This document shows positions 13,354 through 25,898 of a DNA stretch of 64,000 nt, one piece after another. The translations under genes were made by a program, and so were the position numbers. Location: positions 114,158,501 to 114,222,500 of the forward strand of contig CM075669.1 of NCBI GenBank assembly GCA_037962975.1, read 5' to 3'. The stretch is from Clitoria ternatea (lineage: Eukaryota; Streptophyta; Magnoliopsida; Fabales; Fabaceae). Each line of letters opens with the position of its first letter. The first letter of the stretch is position 1. The notes below the pieces were generated by a model. That model did no database searches, was not told the DNA's origin, and was given only the letters and a program-made list of their open reading frames with translations.

Positions 13354-14310
13354 ATGATTATTTTTAACAAAATAAATGTTGATCAAGAAACAAGGTTGTT
13401 GCAAATTATTATGAAGCATAAGAAAGCAATTGGTTGGACTTTGACAAATATTCTAGGTATTAGCCTTTTTATGCGTATGCATAGAGTCCTACTAGAGGAA
13501 GAAGTTAAATCAGTAAGGCAACCACAAAGAAGACGTAATCCCTAGATCCTGGATGTAGTTAAAAAAGAGGTAACAAAATTATTACAAGCTAACATCATTT
13601 ACCCCATATCAGATAGCATTTGGGTTAACCCTGTATAAGTGGTTCCCAAGAAGTTTGGAATCACAATGGTCAAGAATGAAAATGATGAACTAATTCCTAC
13701 CAGAATCCAGAATAGTTGGCGAGTATGGATTGATTACAGGAAGCTTAACAATACAACCCAAAAGGATCACTCTTCTTTGCCTTTCATTGATCAAATATTG
13801 GAATAATTGACAGGTAAGTCTCATTACTACTTTTTAAATGGATTTTCAAGTTACTTTAAAATTTACATTGCATACGAAGATCAAGAAAAAATAACATTTA
13901 CATGTCCTTTTGCCACTTTTCCCTATGGGAGGATGCCTTTTGGCTTATGCAACACCCCTGGTACTTTTCAGCGATGAATGATTAGTATCTTTGCTGATTT
14001 CCTTGAAAATTGCATGGAAGTATTTATAGATGATTTAATAGTATATGGTTCATCATTTGTTGCTTGCTTAAATAGTCTAGATAAAGTATTACGTAAATGC
14101 ATTGAAACTAACCTTGTTCTAAATTATGAGAAATGTCACTTCATGGTAGAAGAAAGAATAGTTTTAGGCCATGTAATATCTAAAAAGGGTATAGAAGTAG
14201 ATCCTGCAAAAATTGATGTAATTTCTCAATTACCTTATCCTTCTTATGTACGAGGTATTCGTTCCTTTCTTGGCCATGCAGGTTTTTATAAATGATTTAT
14301 AAAAAAACTT
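13354..14310 (+). pseudogene. Athila-like element 1 reverse transcriptase
   Basis: RT copies the element RNA into DNA. In order: RNase/linker segment (HKKAIGWTLTNILGIS, about 13416-13465), PQRRRNP, VVPKKFG, the WR(V/I)CIDYRKLN equivalent (WRVWIDYRKLNN, about 13718-13755), FPYGRMPFGLCNTPGTFQR (about 13918-13975), the catalytic YxDD box as FIDD (about 14020-14031), then EKCHFMVEERIVLGHVIS and FLGHAGFYK. In-frame stops include TAG after RRRNP, TAA in place of the codon before LTGK, and TGA after FQR. The catalytic aspartates survive but the frame does not. Confidence 0.88.
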
Positions 14311-14960
14311 TAGTAAGATAACCCTTCCATTGTCTAACTTACTACAAAAAATATATAATTTGATTTTAATGACAAATGTAAAAAGGCTTTTGATTGCTTA
14401 AAAAAGCTTTAACTACCACTCCCATCATCCAGGTAACAGATTGGTCACTTCTACTTGAACTTATATATGATGCATCAAATTATGCATTAGGAGTTATTCT
14501 TGATCAAAGAGTAGGTAAAGTACAACATGTCATTTACTATGCTTCATGAACTTTGGATGCTGCACAAATTAACTATACTACTATAGAAAAAGAGCTACTT
14601 GTTATTGTGTTTGCACTTGATAAATTTAGATCTTATTTGCTTGGTTCAAAAATGGTTGTATTTTCAAATCATGCAACATTAAAGTTCCTTTTAAAGAAAC
14701 CAAATGCAAAACCAAGATTAATTAGGCGAATGTTATTATTGCTCCAAGAGTTTGACATTGAAATTAGGGATAAAATAGGAGCAAAAAATTTGGTGGTTGA
14801 TTACTTAAGTAGAATTGAAAAAGAACTTGACCCAACTTCCATTAGAGATGATTTTCCTGATGAACAACTTATGGGAATACATGATTCCACTCTCTGGTTT
14901 GCTGATTTGGTAAACTACTTAGTTGCTTCTGTTACTCCCATACATGCATCTAAACAATAA
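14311..14960 (+). pseudogene. Athila-like element 1 RNase H and pol linker
   Basis: RNase H degrades the RNA strand during reverse transcription. DASNYALGVIL (about 14468-14500) and INYTTIEKELLVIVFALDKF (about 14566-14626) are clear, followed by the PRLIRRMLLLLQEFDIEIRDK and DYLSRIE segments. The YTDH motif reads FSNH at about 14660-14670, so a catalytic Asp is lost. The stretch 14296-14440 between RT and RNase H is frameshifted. Confidence 0.8.
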
Positions 14961-16147
14961 ATAATAAAACTAAAAAGTGATTCTAAATACTATGTTTGGG
15001 ATGATCCTTACCTATGGAAACTTTGTAGTGACCAAGTCAATAGAAGGTGTATGCCTAAAAATGAATTTCATTCTATTCTTACATTTTGTCATACATATGC
15101 ATGTGGTGGACATTTTAGACCTTAACGTACAAAAGGTAAACTGTTAGAATCTGGTTTGTATTGACCAACAATTTTTCGTGACACATATACATTTTGTAAA
15201 GCTTGTGAACAATGACAAAGAATGGGAAACATATCTTATAGAAATGAGATGCCTTAACAACCCACGTTATTTTGTGAAATTTTTGATGTATAGGGCATAG
15301 ATTTTATGGGACCTTTTCCTATATCTTTTGGTTTTGTTTATATACTGCTTGCAGTCAATTATATGACTAAATAGGTAGAAGCTAAGGCTACTCGAATTGA
15401 TGATTCTAAAGCTGTTGTAGGTTTTGTTAGATCACACATATTTTGCAGGTTTGGTGTTTCTAAGGCCATCATCAGTTATCAAGGATCATATTTTTACAAC
15501 CGTAAAATGGAGTCCCTTCTTAAAAATATGGAGTTATGCATAAGGTTTCAACACCTTACCATCCCCAAACAAATGGGCAAGCTGAAGTGTCTAACCAAGA
15601 ATTAAAAATGATCCTTCAAAAGACAGTGCAGCCAAACAGGAAAGATTGGAGCAAAAGGCTAAAAGATACTATTTGGGCTTATAGAACAACTTATTAAACA
15701 CCTATTGGAATGTCACCCTATAGGGTTATTTTTTGGAAAATCATGTCACTTACCTATAGAAATTGAGCACAAATCTTATTGGGCAATAAAACAATGTAAC
15801 TTGGACTTAAATGAGATCGGTAAAGAAAGGAAACTCCAGCTACAGGAACTTGAAGAAATTCGTTTGGAAGCTTATGAAAATTTTAAAATCTATAGAGAAA
15901 AAGTCAAATCCTTTCATGATAAATAGGTCTTAAGAAAAAACTTTTTCATTGGACAAAAAGTTTTATTGTACAATTCACATCTAAAGCTCATATCTAATAA
16001 GCTTCGCTCTAAATTGGCAGGCCCGTTTGAAATAATTAATATCTTTCCTTATAATGTGATTGAGATTTCAAATAAAGCGACAAAAAAGGTTTTTAAGGTA
16101 AATGGGCACCGACTTAAACCTTTCTCTCAACGATTCCAAAAGCACAC
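14961..16147 (+). pseudogene. Athila-like element 1 integrase, 3' end cut by a solo LTR
   Basis: Integrase inserts the DNA copy. The HHCC zinc-binding region lies at about 15070-15215 (TFCHTYACGGH to CKACEQ), followed by the catalytic core: first Asp in GIDFMGPFP (about 15297-15325), second position in ISYQGSYF (about 15470-15495, Asp replaced by Tyr), and third in [17 protein letters not shown] (about 15555-15605). The C-terminal SH3-like part has LLYNSHLKL, KLAGPFEI and VFKVNGHRLKPF (to about 16120). There are several stops and a frameshift near 15530 and 15700. The last few codons continue after the solo LTR, at 21328-21352. Confidence 0.85.
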
Positions 16148-17892
16148 TATAACACCCCTGATTTTCTAGACTCGAATATGAGGTAATCAACATAATTAAA
16201 TAATAAAAATACAAGTAAATTTTTTGAATTATAAATAATTTCAAACACCATCACGACTACATCAAGACTCGAACCACAGAAAACCAAAGAGTGAGATGTG
16301 ATAATCTATAACTGGATTGTTAAATACTTTACCCATAACGGTATACAAAATAATGGAATTTATAGCGGAAGAAAAATGTGTATACCAGGCATAGGCCTAG
16401 TCCCATATATGAAGATATGAGAAAATGGCTCGGCAAAGCATGCAAGTATACAACACAAGCCTAATAGACCACAATCGACCTTACACATAAATCATAAACA
16501 TGCATTGCCAATATATATATATGTTTATTTATATGGTCATGCAACATACATCTCTAATGTCCATAATTTCATAATTAACCATATTCAATTCAACCTCAAA
16601 ATCATATGTCATCAACACTTATACATCCTAGAATGGGCCACATATCCAACATCATTTTATTCAACAAGTGGGTATGAATTCAAATACCCCAAACATCGGA
16701 ACATCATCCATTTATATCATTGTTCACAATACATCACCCAATATCAATAGTCATCACGTTATTATATACATGTTATTCACAATGAAATAATTTACAACCA
16801 CTGCCGGCCAAGGCATTCCATTACCACTATTTACCTTCACCAAAGCTTTACTTTTAAAATATCCTCATCCCATGATATTCCTGCATCAATGCTAAAAATG
16901 GACAACATGGGAGAGTGAGTTATACATTTCAAATAACGAATATGAATACAATTGAGATTATGTGCACATGCATATTAACATCATGTATGCTTTGCTAGAA
17001 TCATCAACAATCATCATAATCTATTCATTTCAACAATATACATATTATGTATTCATCCATCAACTCATAGAAAAGCAATCACATACACACATCTTTTCTT
17101 AATGCCACAAGAGGCCAACATCATTGTTAACAACCATAGCCAAACAAGCCCTTCATCATATTGGGCCATCACATGCAACGTCATCATATTCAATATCTTT
17201 TCATTGTATTCATATTTTACATGTTGTCTTTTAGGTATTCATTTACCCATCTCATCATCATCATATCTCAATCTTAACCATCATCAATCATTATCACCTT
17301 TTGGTATATCACCATGCTATATGCAAATGCTCTTAGGCTAATGCATATGCACAATGGAATAACAATAACAAATGCAGATCTGACTGTGGGAATAAACACA
17401 TATTGTGGGTCAAGCATGATCGCATACCATGCCCTTACTACAGTAGTAAAATGTGTACACATATATCATAATGCATGCATAATCACCAATTTTAAATGGT
17501 ACCAAACCGCATCTCCCATAATGCAACACCTGGCCATTTTCACCATGACCGCAGTAAACAACATAATCAACAATATAAGGTGTTGCAGGCCAACCATGAT
17601 TCTCAACATGGCAGCTGTGATCCAAAGGACCACCGGGGACACCTGCTCCTCAAGAGCCACCCCCCACAAGGGTCTATCACATGCAGCTCCCCGTACCTCA
17701 ACATGGGCAGCTTCGTGACTTACACACCGAGTCATAGGGGAAATACCAGAAATGCTCATGCACTGAGCCGCCCTCCCACTGGGCCAACCGGGGGAATCCC
17801 CTAATATTCCAACACTGGCAGCTATGATATGCCATAGATGCAATGCAATGCAAATCAAATGCATTTCTCAAACTGTGCATCCTAAATACCAC

Positions 17893-17914
17893 TCATCATC
17901 ATCATCATCATCAT
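17893..17914. repeat. (CAT)n microsatellite inside the solo LTR
   Basis: A run of TCA/CAT units. A simple repeat. Confidence 0.75.
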
Positions 17915-18922
17915 AATCACCAACACCACCATACACACCTTAGTGGATTTTACCATTGCTGGTTTTAGCCATTATTTTCAAGTTTTAAGTGCGGCATTTC
18001 ATTTCAATATATTTCATACGATACATGCAAATCAATACTTGCAACAAATCACAATGGCATCACTATCATCAAATAACATTCATCAACATCACCATATAAT
18101 TTCTTAGTACGTTTTTATCTCATTGATCATTTCCATTGTTTCATATATATAGTGTTGCATTCATAATAATTCACCAATATAATTTTAAACCACATATACA
18201 AGATCACACTTGTATCACACACAATGGCATTCAACAATCATTCATAATAATAATCATCATTTTCTTAAGGAAATGATTAACAACATTATCCATCATTATA
18301 TATTATTGATATCATCTCTGATTCATCGAGTTACCACAAACACATTATCAAGTAAATGTCTCTTTATTAGTCACATCATCATTTAAGGGTGTGTCACGCA
18401 ACCATAACATTTACTTTTCATTATATCATATCATTGATGGTGAACATTCATGTTTTCATAACATGTTTCAATTAATATCAAACACCCCAAGACAGACTAT
18501 CATCATATACCCCTAACATAATCTCTTACTTTTATATAATAAAGGGGTTTTGGATACTATTAAGCTCATGACAAATTACAATATTAAGACATAAGAGAAA
18601 AGCTCACTTTTAGTGTTAATAATAATGGGACATGTCATAAATATCACCTATTAGTCCCAATTTGACCACCATAGAAAGTTGGGTTCACAACCCTCTTAAA
18701 CTTGAATTTTTCAATGCAGTGGGTTTGGTATTTTTCTCCTAATAAGAGTTAGGTAACTCCAATTAAAGTGAGACCAATTCTTGCACCTCCGTAATACAAT
18801 TATCTACAACTTTCATGCAAAAGTTGGAGGCCAAAAATGTCATTAAGATGCCCAAACAGGCCAAAAATAGCAAAGAAAATAGAGCAGTTGGAAAAACAAC
18901 ATAATAGTGGCCATAACAGGGC

Positions 18923-19060
18923 TTTGAATCGATTCAAGCACGAATGAATCGATTCAGGCACTTCCAGAGAGCTTTGAATCGATTCAAAAATTGTGTGATT
19001 TGATTCAAACACTTCCAGTGGTCCTTGAATCGATTCAAGACTGTTCTGAATCGATTCAAG
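18923..19060. repeat. Cluster of TTGAATCGATTCAA palindromes
   Basis: Five copies of a 10-14 bp perfect palindrome (core GAATCGATTC) plus one degenerate copy (GATTTGATTC) within 138 bases. They are separated by short spacers such as GCAC and ACTTCCAG. The flanks are strongly conserved in the homologous solo LTR at 42380-47130, where the motif is different. Confidence 0.85.
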
Positions 19061-21352
19061 ACAGCAATTATGCAGATTTTGCTCAATTTTTCAACTTCTA
19101 AGCATCATAACTCTTGAGTAATCAACTCCAAACTCTACCAAATTTTAACGCCAACTTATATACATCATTTATGATGTGTGGCCACCGGCCGCACTCAAAA
19201 ATTCCCAAAAATGAGGAACTTGTGTGCATAAATGTGTTTAGCCCATTTTAAGGCGTTTTTGTGCAACTCAAGGGTCAATTCTCAATGTAATTGACCTATT
19301 CCAATTTCTACAAGTTTTAAATCATGCATAGGCACTATTGGAACCATTCCATGGCATCCAAACATACTAAAATTCAATATGTCCCTATTAGTTTCTCAAT
19401 TGTGCATGAAAAATCATAAAACACAACCTTACATCTTTAAGTAATTCGCCAATTCATGGGTTTCTATCAACAAATAAATCATATTCATCAAAAGACCACT
19501 AAACATTCATCATTATCTCATATATATGCAATTCCCAAACATTCAATAAATGGCCAAGCCTATCATCCATCACATTATCAATCACCATTCAAGATATCAT
19601 GGCAAGGCAAGCATGAGTACAATCATATACATCAACCATCAATTATTCACTCATGCAATTGAAATGTAAATCCCCTCCTACCTCGAGAGAAGAACCGAAA
19701 TCCGAGCGCTCCGAACGCTCCACTTCATCGCTCAAAGTAGAACCTGCATATTGCACATATACACACATGCAATTAATAAGTCATCATAAGACATCAACTC
19801 TTAAAACTTATTATCAATTCCTAGAGTTGTCTAAACTCCAATTCATACGCTTAGGTAAGGCTTCAGGAATTCCTTTCCCAAAACCAAGATTCTCTAAGCC
19901 TCAAGGGGTTAAACAAATCCAACAACAACATCATGGCCCTTACCCATAAGGCATCCAATATCTCATGTGAATCACTCAACAATCATCATAATTTATTCAA
20001 ATCCATTATAAGCTTGTTGGCTCCATTCAAGACCATCATCACTCAACAAACTCTTGAGATATTTATCATGGCCTAACGGCTCATCAACTCAGGTATCCCT
20101 TATTAATGGTTTTTAACTATTACTATCACAATTACAACATCTCATATTCACTCTCAATGCAACACCTCAAACCTTCATTCCTACATACATGCATATATCA
20201 TCTTGCACAACCTCATGAACATAGTTTAAAATATCATCAACCTTATTAATCAATCCCAATGATTTTAAAGATTCATTCTCTTCATATAAATTATTCTAGA
20301 GTATTCAAAACCATCAAAATCATCAATTTAGCCAAAACCCCCAAATCACCACACTTAGGGTTTTTCATCAAAACAATTTCTAATAACCATTAATCTCCAT
20401 CATTAACAACACACACACACACATTATCATGGGTTTTCACTAAAAATCATCTTTCATGGCATTATTATTCATTTCCCCCAATTCCTATAGTTATGGTTCC
20501 ATTGAAATCTAACAATCATCATCTTTCACTTCCAACATTTAAATTTTCGGATACCCCCTTACACTGACACAAAATCACATATAAATCACACCCCACCTTT
20601 GGGTTTTTCATAAAAATGGCTCCCATTCCTAAACCCAATCATAAGGCACTCTCCTAATCAAATAGAAACCAAAACCTAGGGCCAAAAACATTAAAAGAGT
20701 AAAGAAATTTTTTCCTCAAGCTCTAAGCTATCCCAAGCCCTAGCATGAACATGAAAATTGGAGGAGAAGAGAAAAGCTTCCAAGCAACAAAATTACCTCC
20801 AAAATGAAGAGGAAGGGGCAAGGTTGGTTGGGTATGGAAGAAGACTCACAATAATAGTGAGTTCCATGGAAGAAGAAGAGAAAAGGGTGAGCTTGTGTGA
20901 GGGAGAAGGGAAGTGACGAAAATCAGGGAGATGGGAGGAGAGGATGCACGTGAAAATAAAGGAGAGAAATGAGGAATTAAGTTTTAACTTGGTCATTCAT
21001 TAAGACATTTTATGTTTTATAACAAACAGGATCTCCGTTCGGGCTCAACACTAAATCCAAAAATTATTCTGAAGACATATTCGGATTCCCAATATTATTC
21101 TTAACAGCCCTAACTAACGGCATCTCAATCGGAGATACTTGGTCTGACACCCATATTTTAATCGGGTATAATTTTGTCTCTTAAAGCCTCAATAAATTAT
21201 AAATAATCCTTATAAATCTTATTTAATTATTTCAATATTTCTAGGACATTTATTAACCTATTTATAGTTATTTAATATTTATTCCTCTCAATTAATCATT
21301 TTGTAAAATTCAGGATGTTACACATACAAATGCAAAAAGTGTATTTGTGTGA

Positions 21353-21663
21353 TGCCAAATATTTTGACTAACTTTTCCTAATAACAATATAATAAATAAA
21401 TAAATAATAAAATTGGATATCAATTAATTGACATCATCAATTTTTTGTGCTAACACTTGTCCTAATCATTATTACTATTTTTGTTTTGGTATTATTATCA
21501 TTTTCTTGTAGTACTTAAAAGGTCATCGTCAGGCTCGCGACATTAAATAATCGCTAGATAGAAGGCAACCTATCACCTTTTCTTGTCTCCCTCTACTATT
21601 CTCTATAACCTCGTTTTCTATTCTTTCTTTTCTAAACAGCTACAGTTTCAAAGTAATCTGACA
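21353..21663 (+). other. Post-polyprotein region of Athila-like element 1
   Basis: Non-coding. Contains the stretch GGCTCGCGACATTAAATAAT (about 21531-21550) followed by a GGCAACC box. Athila-type elements usually have this just downstream of the integrase ('...GACGTTAAA...GCGCTTG...GGGAGGCAACCC'). The same block occurs after gag-pro in element 2 (29490-29530) and after integrase in element 3 (reverse strand, 48065-48120). Confidence 0.6.
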
Positions 21664-22071
21664 ATGGAATAAACCTTTGCAAAACTCAAGGATAGATTCC
21701 CTAAACTTCCACGCGACATAGTTGTAAAACTTTACAAAGCTTGAGTTCAAAGGTTTAAGTTACTCACATATTTTGACATTCCAGAGGGTGTTTGTTGGCT
21801 TATCGAAGCGAAGGTACGTTTTTCTAGTGAATCACATAAGTCATATATGAAACATTTGCCAGGTATGGGATATAATTCTTATTCTAAAAAATGAAGAGCT
21901 AAGAGGATGGGAGTTTTCCACAAGTACGTAAGATGGAACTGTGATACACGTTGTAGGAACCTTGGAATGGTGTCTATAAATTGGGATGACAAAATTAACT
22001 TTATAAGGGGTAGCCTGAGTATAGAGTGCAACTTGGATAACTTAACCCAAAATCTTGAGACGCCCATGTAG
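21664..22071 (+). pseudogene. Extra ORF downstream of pol, 135 codons, unknown function
   Basis: One frame runs from ATG at 21664 to TAG at 22069-22071 with no frameshift and only three internal stops (TAA at codon 3, TGA at codon 27, TGA near codon 73), each explainable by a C-to-T change in CAA or CGA. The predicted product is basic and rich in aromatic residues and cysteine. Recognisable stretches include KDRFPKLPRDIV, FDIPEGVCWLIEAKVRFS, KSYMKHLPGMGYNSYS, HKYVRWNCDTRCRNLGM and INWDDKINFIRG. It has no signal peptide or membrane segment, so it does not look like an envelope protein, although it occupies the place of the env-like ORF of Athila elements. I cannot assign a family. An intact, co-linear frame in an element whose gag-pol is riddled with indels suggests it was a true coding sequence. 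Confidence 0.6.
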
Positions 22072-22491
22072 AACTGTTCAAGGAGTCCTTCTGAAGTTAT
22101 ATGATCTATTCATTCAGTAGAAACAAAACTATAATCTTGGGAATCTAGCTTTAAACAGCCCTGACTCATAGAAGGTGTTTAAGCCGTTACTAGACGTAAA
22201 ACCAGAGGAAGATGTGAGCCACAGTCACAACTATTATACATATTTACTATTATTTTCAATGCTTTACTTTTTTGAATTCACTTTGACTTTTAATAATTAC
22301 CTACTTTTATTTTCTACAATCATGTCTTTTCAATTATCTTTAATACCGTCATTTCTTTTCATATCATAATAATTGTGTAAACTTTTCTCTGTCATCAATT
22401 ATTTTATCTCAGTTTTCATCTATATAAGAGCATATAACTCTATATAGAAAACACAAAAAATGAAAAAAAAATCAAATCCATTTATGTTTTT
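22072..22491 (+). other. 3' tail of Athila-like element 1, non-coding
   Basis: A+T-rich, with no recognisable motif except a TATATAAGAG at about 22420 and an A-rich stretch at 22450-22470. No polypurine tract or 3' LTR is reached before the X-family LTR interrupts it. Confidence 0.5.
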
Positions 22492-25400
22492 TCTAACACC
22501 CTCGGTTAACTAGAACAATGTCTTGCACTAGATTATTCTACTTAATTGAGAGGTTACGAATTTCAGAAAAAAATATGGAAGTTTTTCTTAGTACACAACA
22601 TAAATACATGGTGGAACTGAAGCATAATAGACATACATATATATATACATACATCTTTGTCAAATCACATTGCATAGTCATATCAGATTTGTACAAAACA
22701 AAACTCAGGGGCATGCAGGCTCTCATACAATATATACATCAAAACATAAAAGGAAAGAAAAGAGGTAGCAAGACTTCTAGTCATCATCGCTTAGTGGAGA
22801 GTCTAGTTGGTCCGCTCCACAAATGGGTTGGAATGATGTAGGTGAAGTGGAGACGTCTAAGGGTGTTGCACTAGTAGAGGACTGACTGGTAGAGGGTGGA
22901 GAAGATTGCTCCTATCGGCTACTATAAGTGTCAAAGGCCTCTCCAAGTAGATCTCCGGATACAGAAGACATCTTTATAAGACCTTTCATACCTCCGTACA
23001 TAAAGGTCCTCTAAACATAAAAATGGGACTCGACTCTTCACGGTCATAGATACATCTTGTCATTTAGTCAAAGTAAACTAGGCTTGCATTGTCTCACCCG
23101 GCTCAGGTGCGACTCTTATGCCATTGGGTTTTCATCTTGGTTGTACTCCCAAGGTTCTCTTTGGAGACCGAACGTGAATGTCCTCTAGCGTACCCATGGT
23201 GTATGCTCTAGTTTCCACACATCAAATGTACATGATGCACGTATCGTACTTTTCCTTTTTCTTACTCATTGTACTCGTCACCAGTAAAGTCTCTCCAATG
23301 ATCTATTTTCATTCTTAACATCAGTTACCTTTATTCTATTACTAAATATTAGTAAGGGAGGGTAATTTACAAAATTATTTGGGGACATTAGTTTTTATCA
23401 TAGGATAAACTCTGTGGAGGGTCTGAGTATTTGGTTTACAGGAATATACTAAATTTCCATATCTCACTCCCATCAGTTGGTAATTAAGAATAAAAAAGGC
23501 CAAGCGGTAATCTTTTATATTCAATGGGTACTTTTCATAATCTCATTATACCATCACATCTATCCATATCACATTGCTTCTCATTGTATTGAGACTCTCT
23601 ACCATGACATATACCTTATTTTTATCAACTCTTTATCTTTTTGTATATTAACAATACATCATACTAAATCTATTCATACACGTCTCATCATGCTCGTTTA
23701 AATCATCGTACTTGTAATTTCACACAGACAAGTATCTTACAACCAACGAATAATTCACATAAGTCAATTAAGCATATTCATTTTTAGTCGGACAACTTAA
23801 GTATCAACAAACAAGGATTAGCTATCCAATTAATCAATATGTTGTATTCAAATCTTATAAGGTTATTTTAGTGGGATCAATTATAAAATACTATTATTTA
23901 CTACCTTTATATATGTATATAAATATTCCTCTATAATTACCAATTGGTACCAAGCACTAATAGTTATCCTTATTACGGCACTACATTCCACCTATAATTG
24001 TTGTGGAGTTTTAGACATCTCAGAGTATTATTATATTATATTTATATATACATACACTAGTTAAATTCCTCATTTATATCTAGTGATTTTTGCTTTGAGA
24101 TTACTTTTCCCGTTAACTAGGAAATTTATCCTTTTTTGGTTTACTAATTATTATTTATCTATTATTTGCTCTTTCATTATGTTTATTACCCTTCTAAACT
24201 TGCCTATTATTTCTAGTCTTATTCCAATTCCCATTCTTACTTGATTAACACTTATTTATAAATATATATCTTGACTACCATTTTAGAACTAATCTTTTTA
24301 TCTACTTGACTTAATGTAGTCTAGTTCTTTATTTAAAGGGCTAGTTTGCTTACTTAAGTATACTATAATCTTATTTTGGCAAGCTCTATTACTATCCTAA
24401 ATGACCAATTGTCCATAATCCAAGTCTAATTCCCTTTTTTACTTAACTAGTACTTATTTACAAACAATATATATATCTAACACTTTCAAACTTATCCTTT
24501 TATTTATTAACTAATTATCTTTGTTGTTCTTAACTTCTTTTTGATACACCTATGTAACTAACTCTATGATATCTAATTATAACTCAAATTTTTACTCTTT
24601 CTTTATTATAATCTAGGTATTATTTAAGAATCTAATTATTGTCCTAAACATCTAAATCCTAAACTTGGCTTAAAAGCACTACATTTCATTATTAAAATTT
24701 TTATCAAGCCTATCAATTACCTTAGTTCCTTTTAGTCACTTATACCATGTCTAAATTCTAAGTTTCCTTTTAGTGACCTCTTTACTATATTCGTTTGTTA
24801 GAAACATTTAAGCCCTTCAAGATTTACTCTTTGTCTTAATTTCTTAAATTACTATTATTTTATTTAATCTTTATTCTAATTAATCCCTAAAATCTTTATA
24901 GGTTTGTAAAGTCTTAAACGATTATATAAATCCTTTTTGAAATTTTGTAATGTAAAATAAAAATTGTGATTGTCGCGGGTCGATGAAACTTCTTGAAATG
25001 CCCACTATTCTGAGATGGCTTCGAAAACGGTTAACGGTGAACCTAACCTAACTTAGTGGGGCTTACTGGACAAATTACATAATATTGCTTAAAAATTCAT
25101 AAATTAATATTACAACCCAATCGAATTACAACCGAGCCCGCAGAAATTCTAAAATTCCTAATTTCTTTATGATAACTCTAATCTCGATAAAATTTCCACA
25201 AGAACATTGAGGCACGCTTTACAAAGTTTATAGAAACGTGTAAACATAAAATATAATAAAATGGCTAATGGCAATAGAAAATCACATAACTTAAAATCTA
25301 ACTGTCGGATCGCAACAAAACTTGAAGGGGTCATCCCGGGACACTAGAGAAATATTATAGGACAACTAAAAACAAAATAAAATAAAGCAAGGCTCCCCTT

Positions 25401-25898
25401 ACCTCATCTTATGTTCATGGTTTGGAGAGAGAAATGAGGTGGCTTCACCGAAATTCCACCAAACCCTTGAATCCGCTCGCCAATCATCGCTGATCGCTCC
25501 CATACCTAAGAAAATGCAACATGCAACCAAAATACGGAAAGAGAGGTCATAGTTTCAAGGGGGAAACAACCATAATACATGCCAAAATTCTATTTTGACA
25601 AGGAAAAGAAAAGAAAACAACATCTAAGAATCAACAACCTTACCTTGATGGCCTAGGATGATCACCTCCTTTGGAGGTAGTGAAGCAAGCTGGATGAAAT
25701 GAAAGGTGGTAGCTTGGATGATGGATTTTAAAGGGTGAGTAAAAGCAAAATTAGTGGCTGATTTGAAGAGGGAAGCCATGGGTGAAGGTGAAAAATAGAG
25801 GGAGAAGAAGTAGGAACTTAAGAATAGTACACTTGAGGATGATGATGATGTCGAGAAGAAGAGGGGAGTCTTGGTGGGTCTTGAACGGTGGAGGGTGG
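22492..25898 (+). repeat. Long LTR, family X copy 3, first part
   Basis: Begins TCTAACACCCTCGG (degenerate TGTAACACC). Co-linear with copy 2: the block with CACGGTCATAGA (about 23038) matches 4850, the block 'ACAACC(G/C)AG...' (25110-25370) matches 6890-7150, and the G-rich AGAAGAAGAGG stretch matches 7600-7960. Interrupted at 25899 by Athila-like element 2 and resuming at 35775. No genes are seen. Open frames at 22518-22841 and 23477-23701 are non-coding. Confidence 0.7.

Larger units (their letters stand above)
16148..21322 (+). repeat. Solo LTR, Ty3/gypsy type, 5.2 kb, target duplication CACAC/CATAC
   Basis: Starts TATAACACC (TGTAACACC with one change) and ends GGATGTTACA, giving inverted termini. 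The flanking five bases are CACAC (16143-16147) and CATAC (21323-21327), a target duplication with one mismatch, sitting in the integrase end of the element 1 polyprotein. There is no primer site or coding sequence next to it, so it is a solo LTR. It is homologous over most of its length to 42380-47130: start CCCCTGATTTTCTAGACTCGAAT, mid blocks 18780-19240 against 44690-45150, and end 21000-21322 against 46820-47130. Overlapping open frames at 17314-17892 on both strands lie in a repetitive G+C-richer patch and are not genes. Confidence 0.88.
10394..22491 (+). mobile_element. Athila-like Ty3/gypsy element 1, decayed, with a nested solo LTR
   Basis: Gag, protease, RT, RNase H and integrase domains follow one another in Ty3/gypsy order from about 10690 to 16147. 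After the nested solo LTR (16148-21322) come the conserved post-pol stretch and a short extra ORF. RT and integrase show Athila-group signatures: EKCHFMV...GHVIS, FLGHAGFYK and VNGHRLKPF. I find no 5' LTR or primer site; the left edge abuts the gag fragment of another element. The 3' LTR is not in the window because an X-family LTR interrupts the tail at 22492. There are many stop codons and several frameshifts, so the copy is old and inactive. Confidence 0.8.

Noticed and set aside
17274..17892. Several overlapping open frames on both strands
   Set aside because: They overlap in five frames, lie in a G+C-richer repetitive patch of a solo LTR, show no domain, and are not kept in the homologous LTR.
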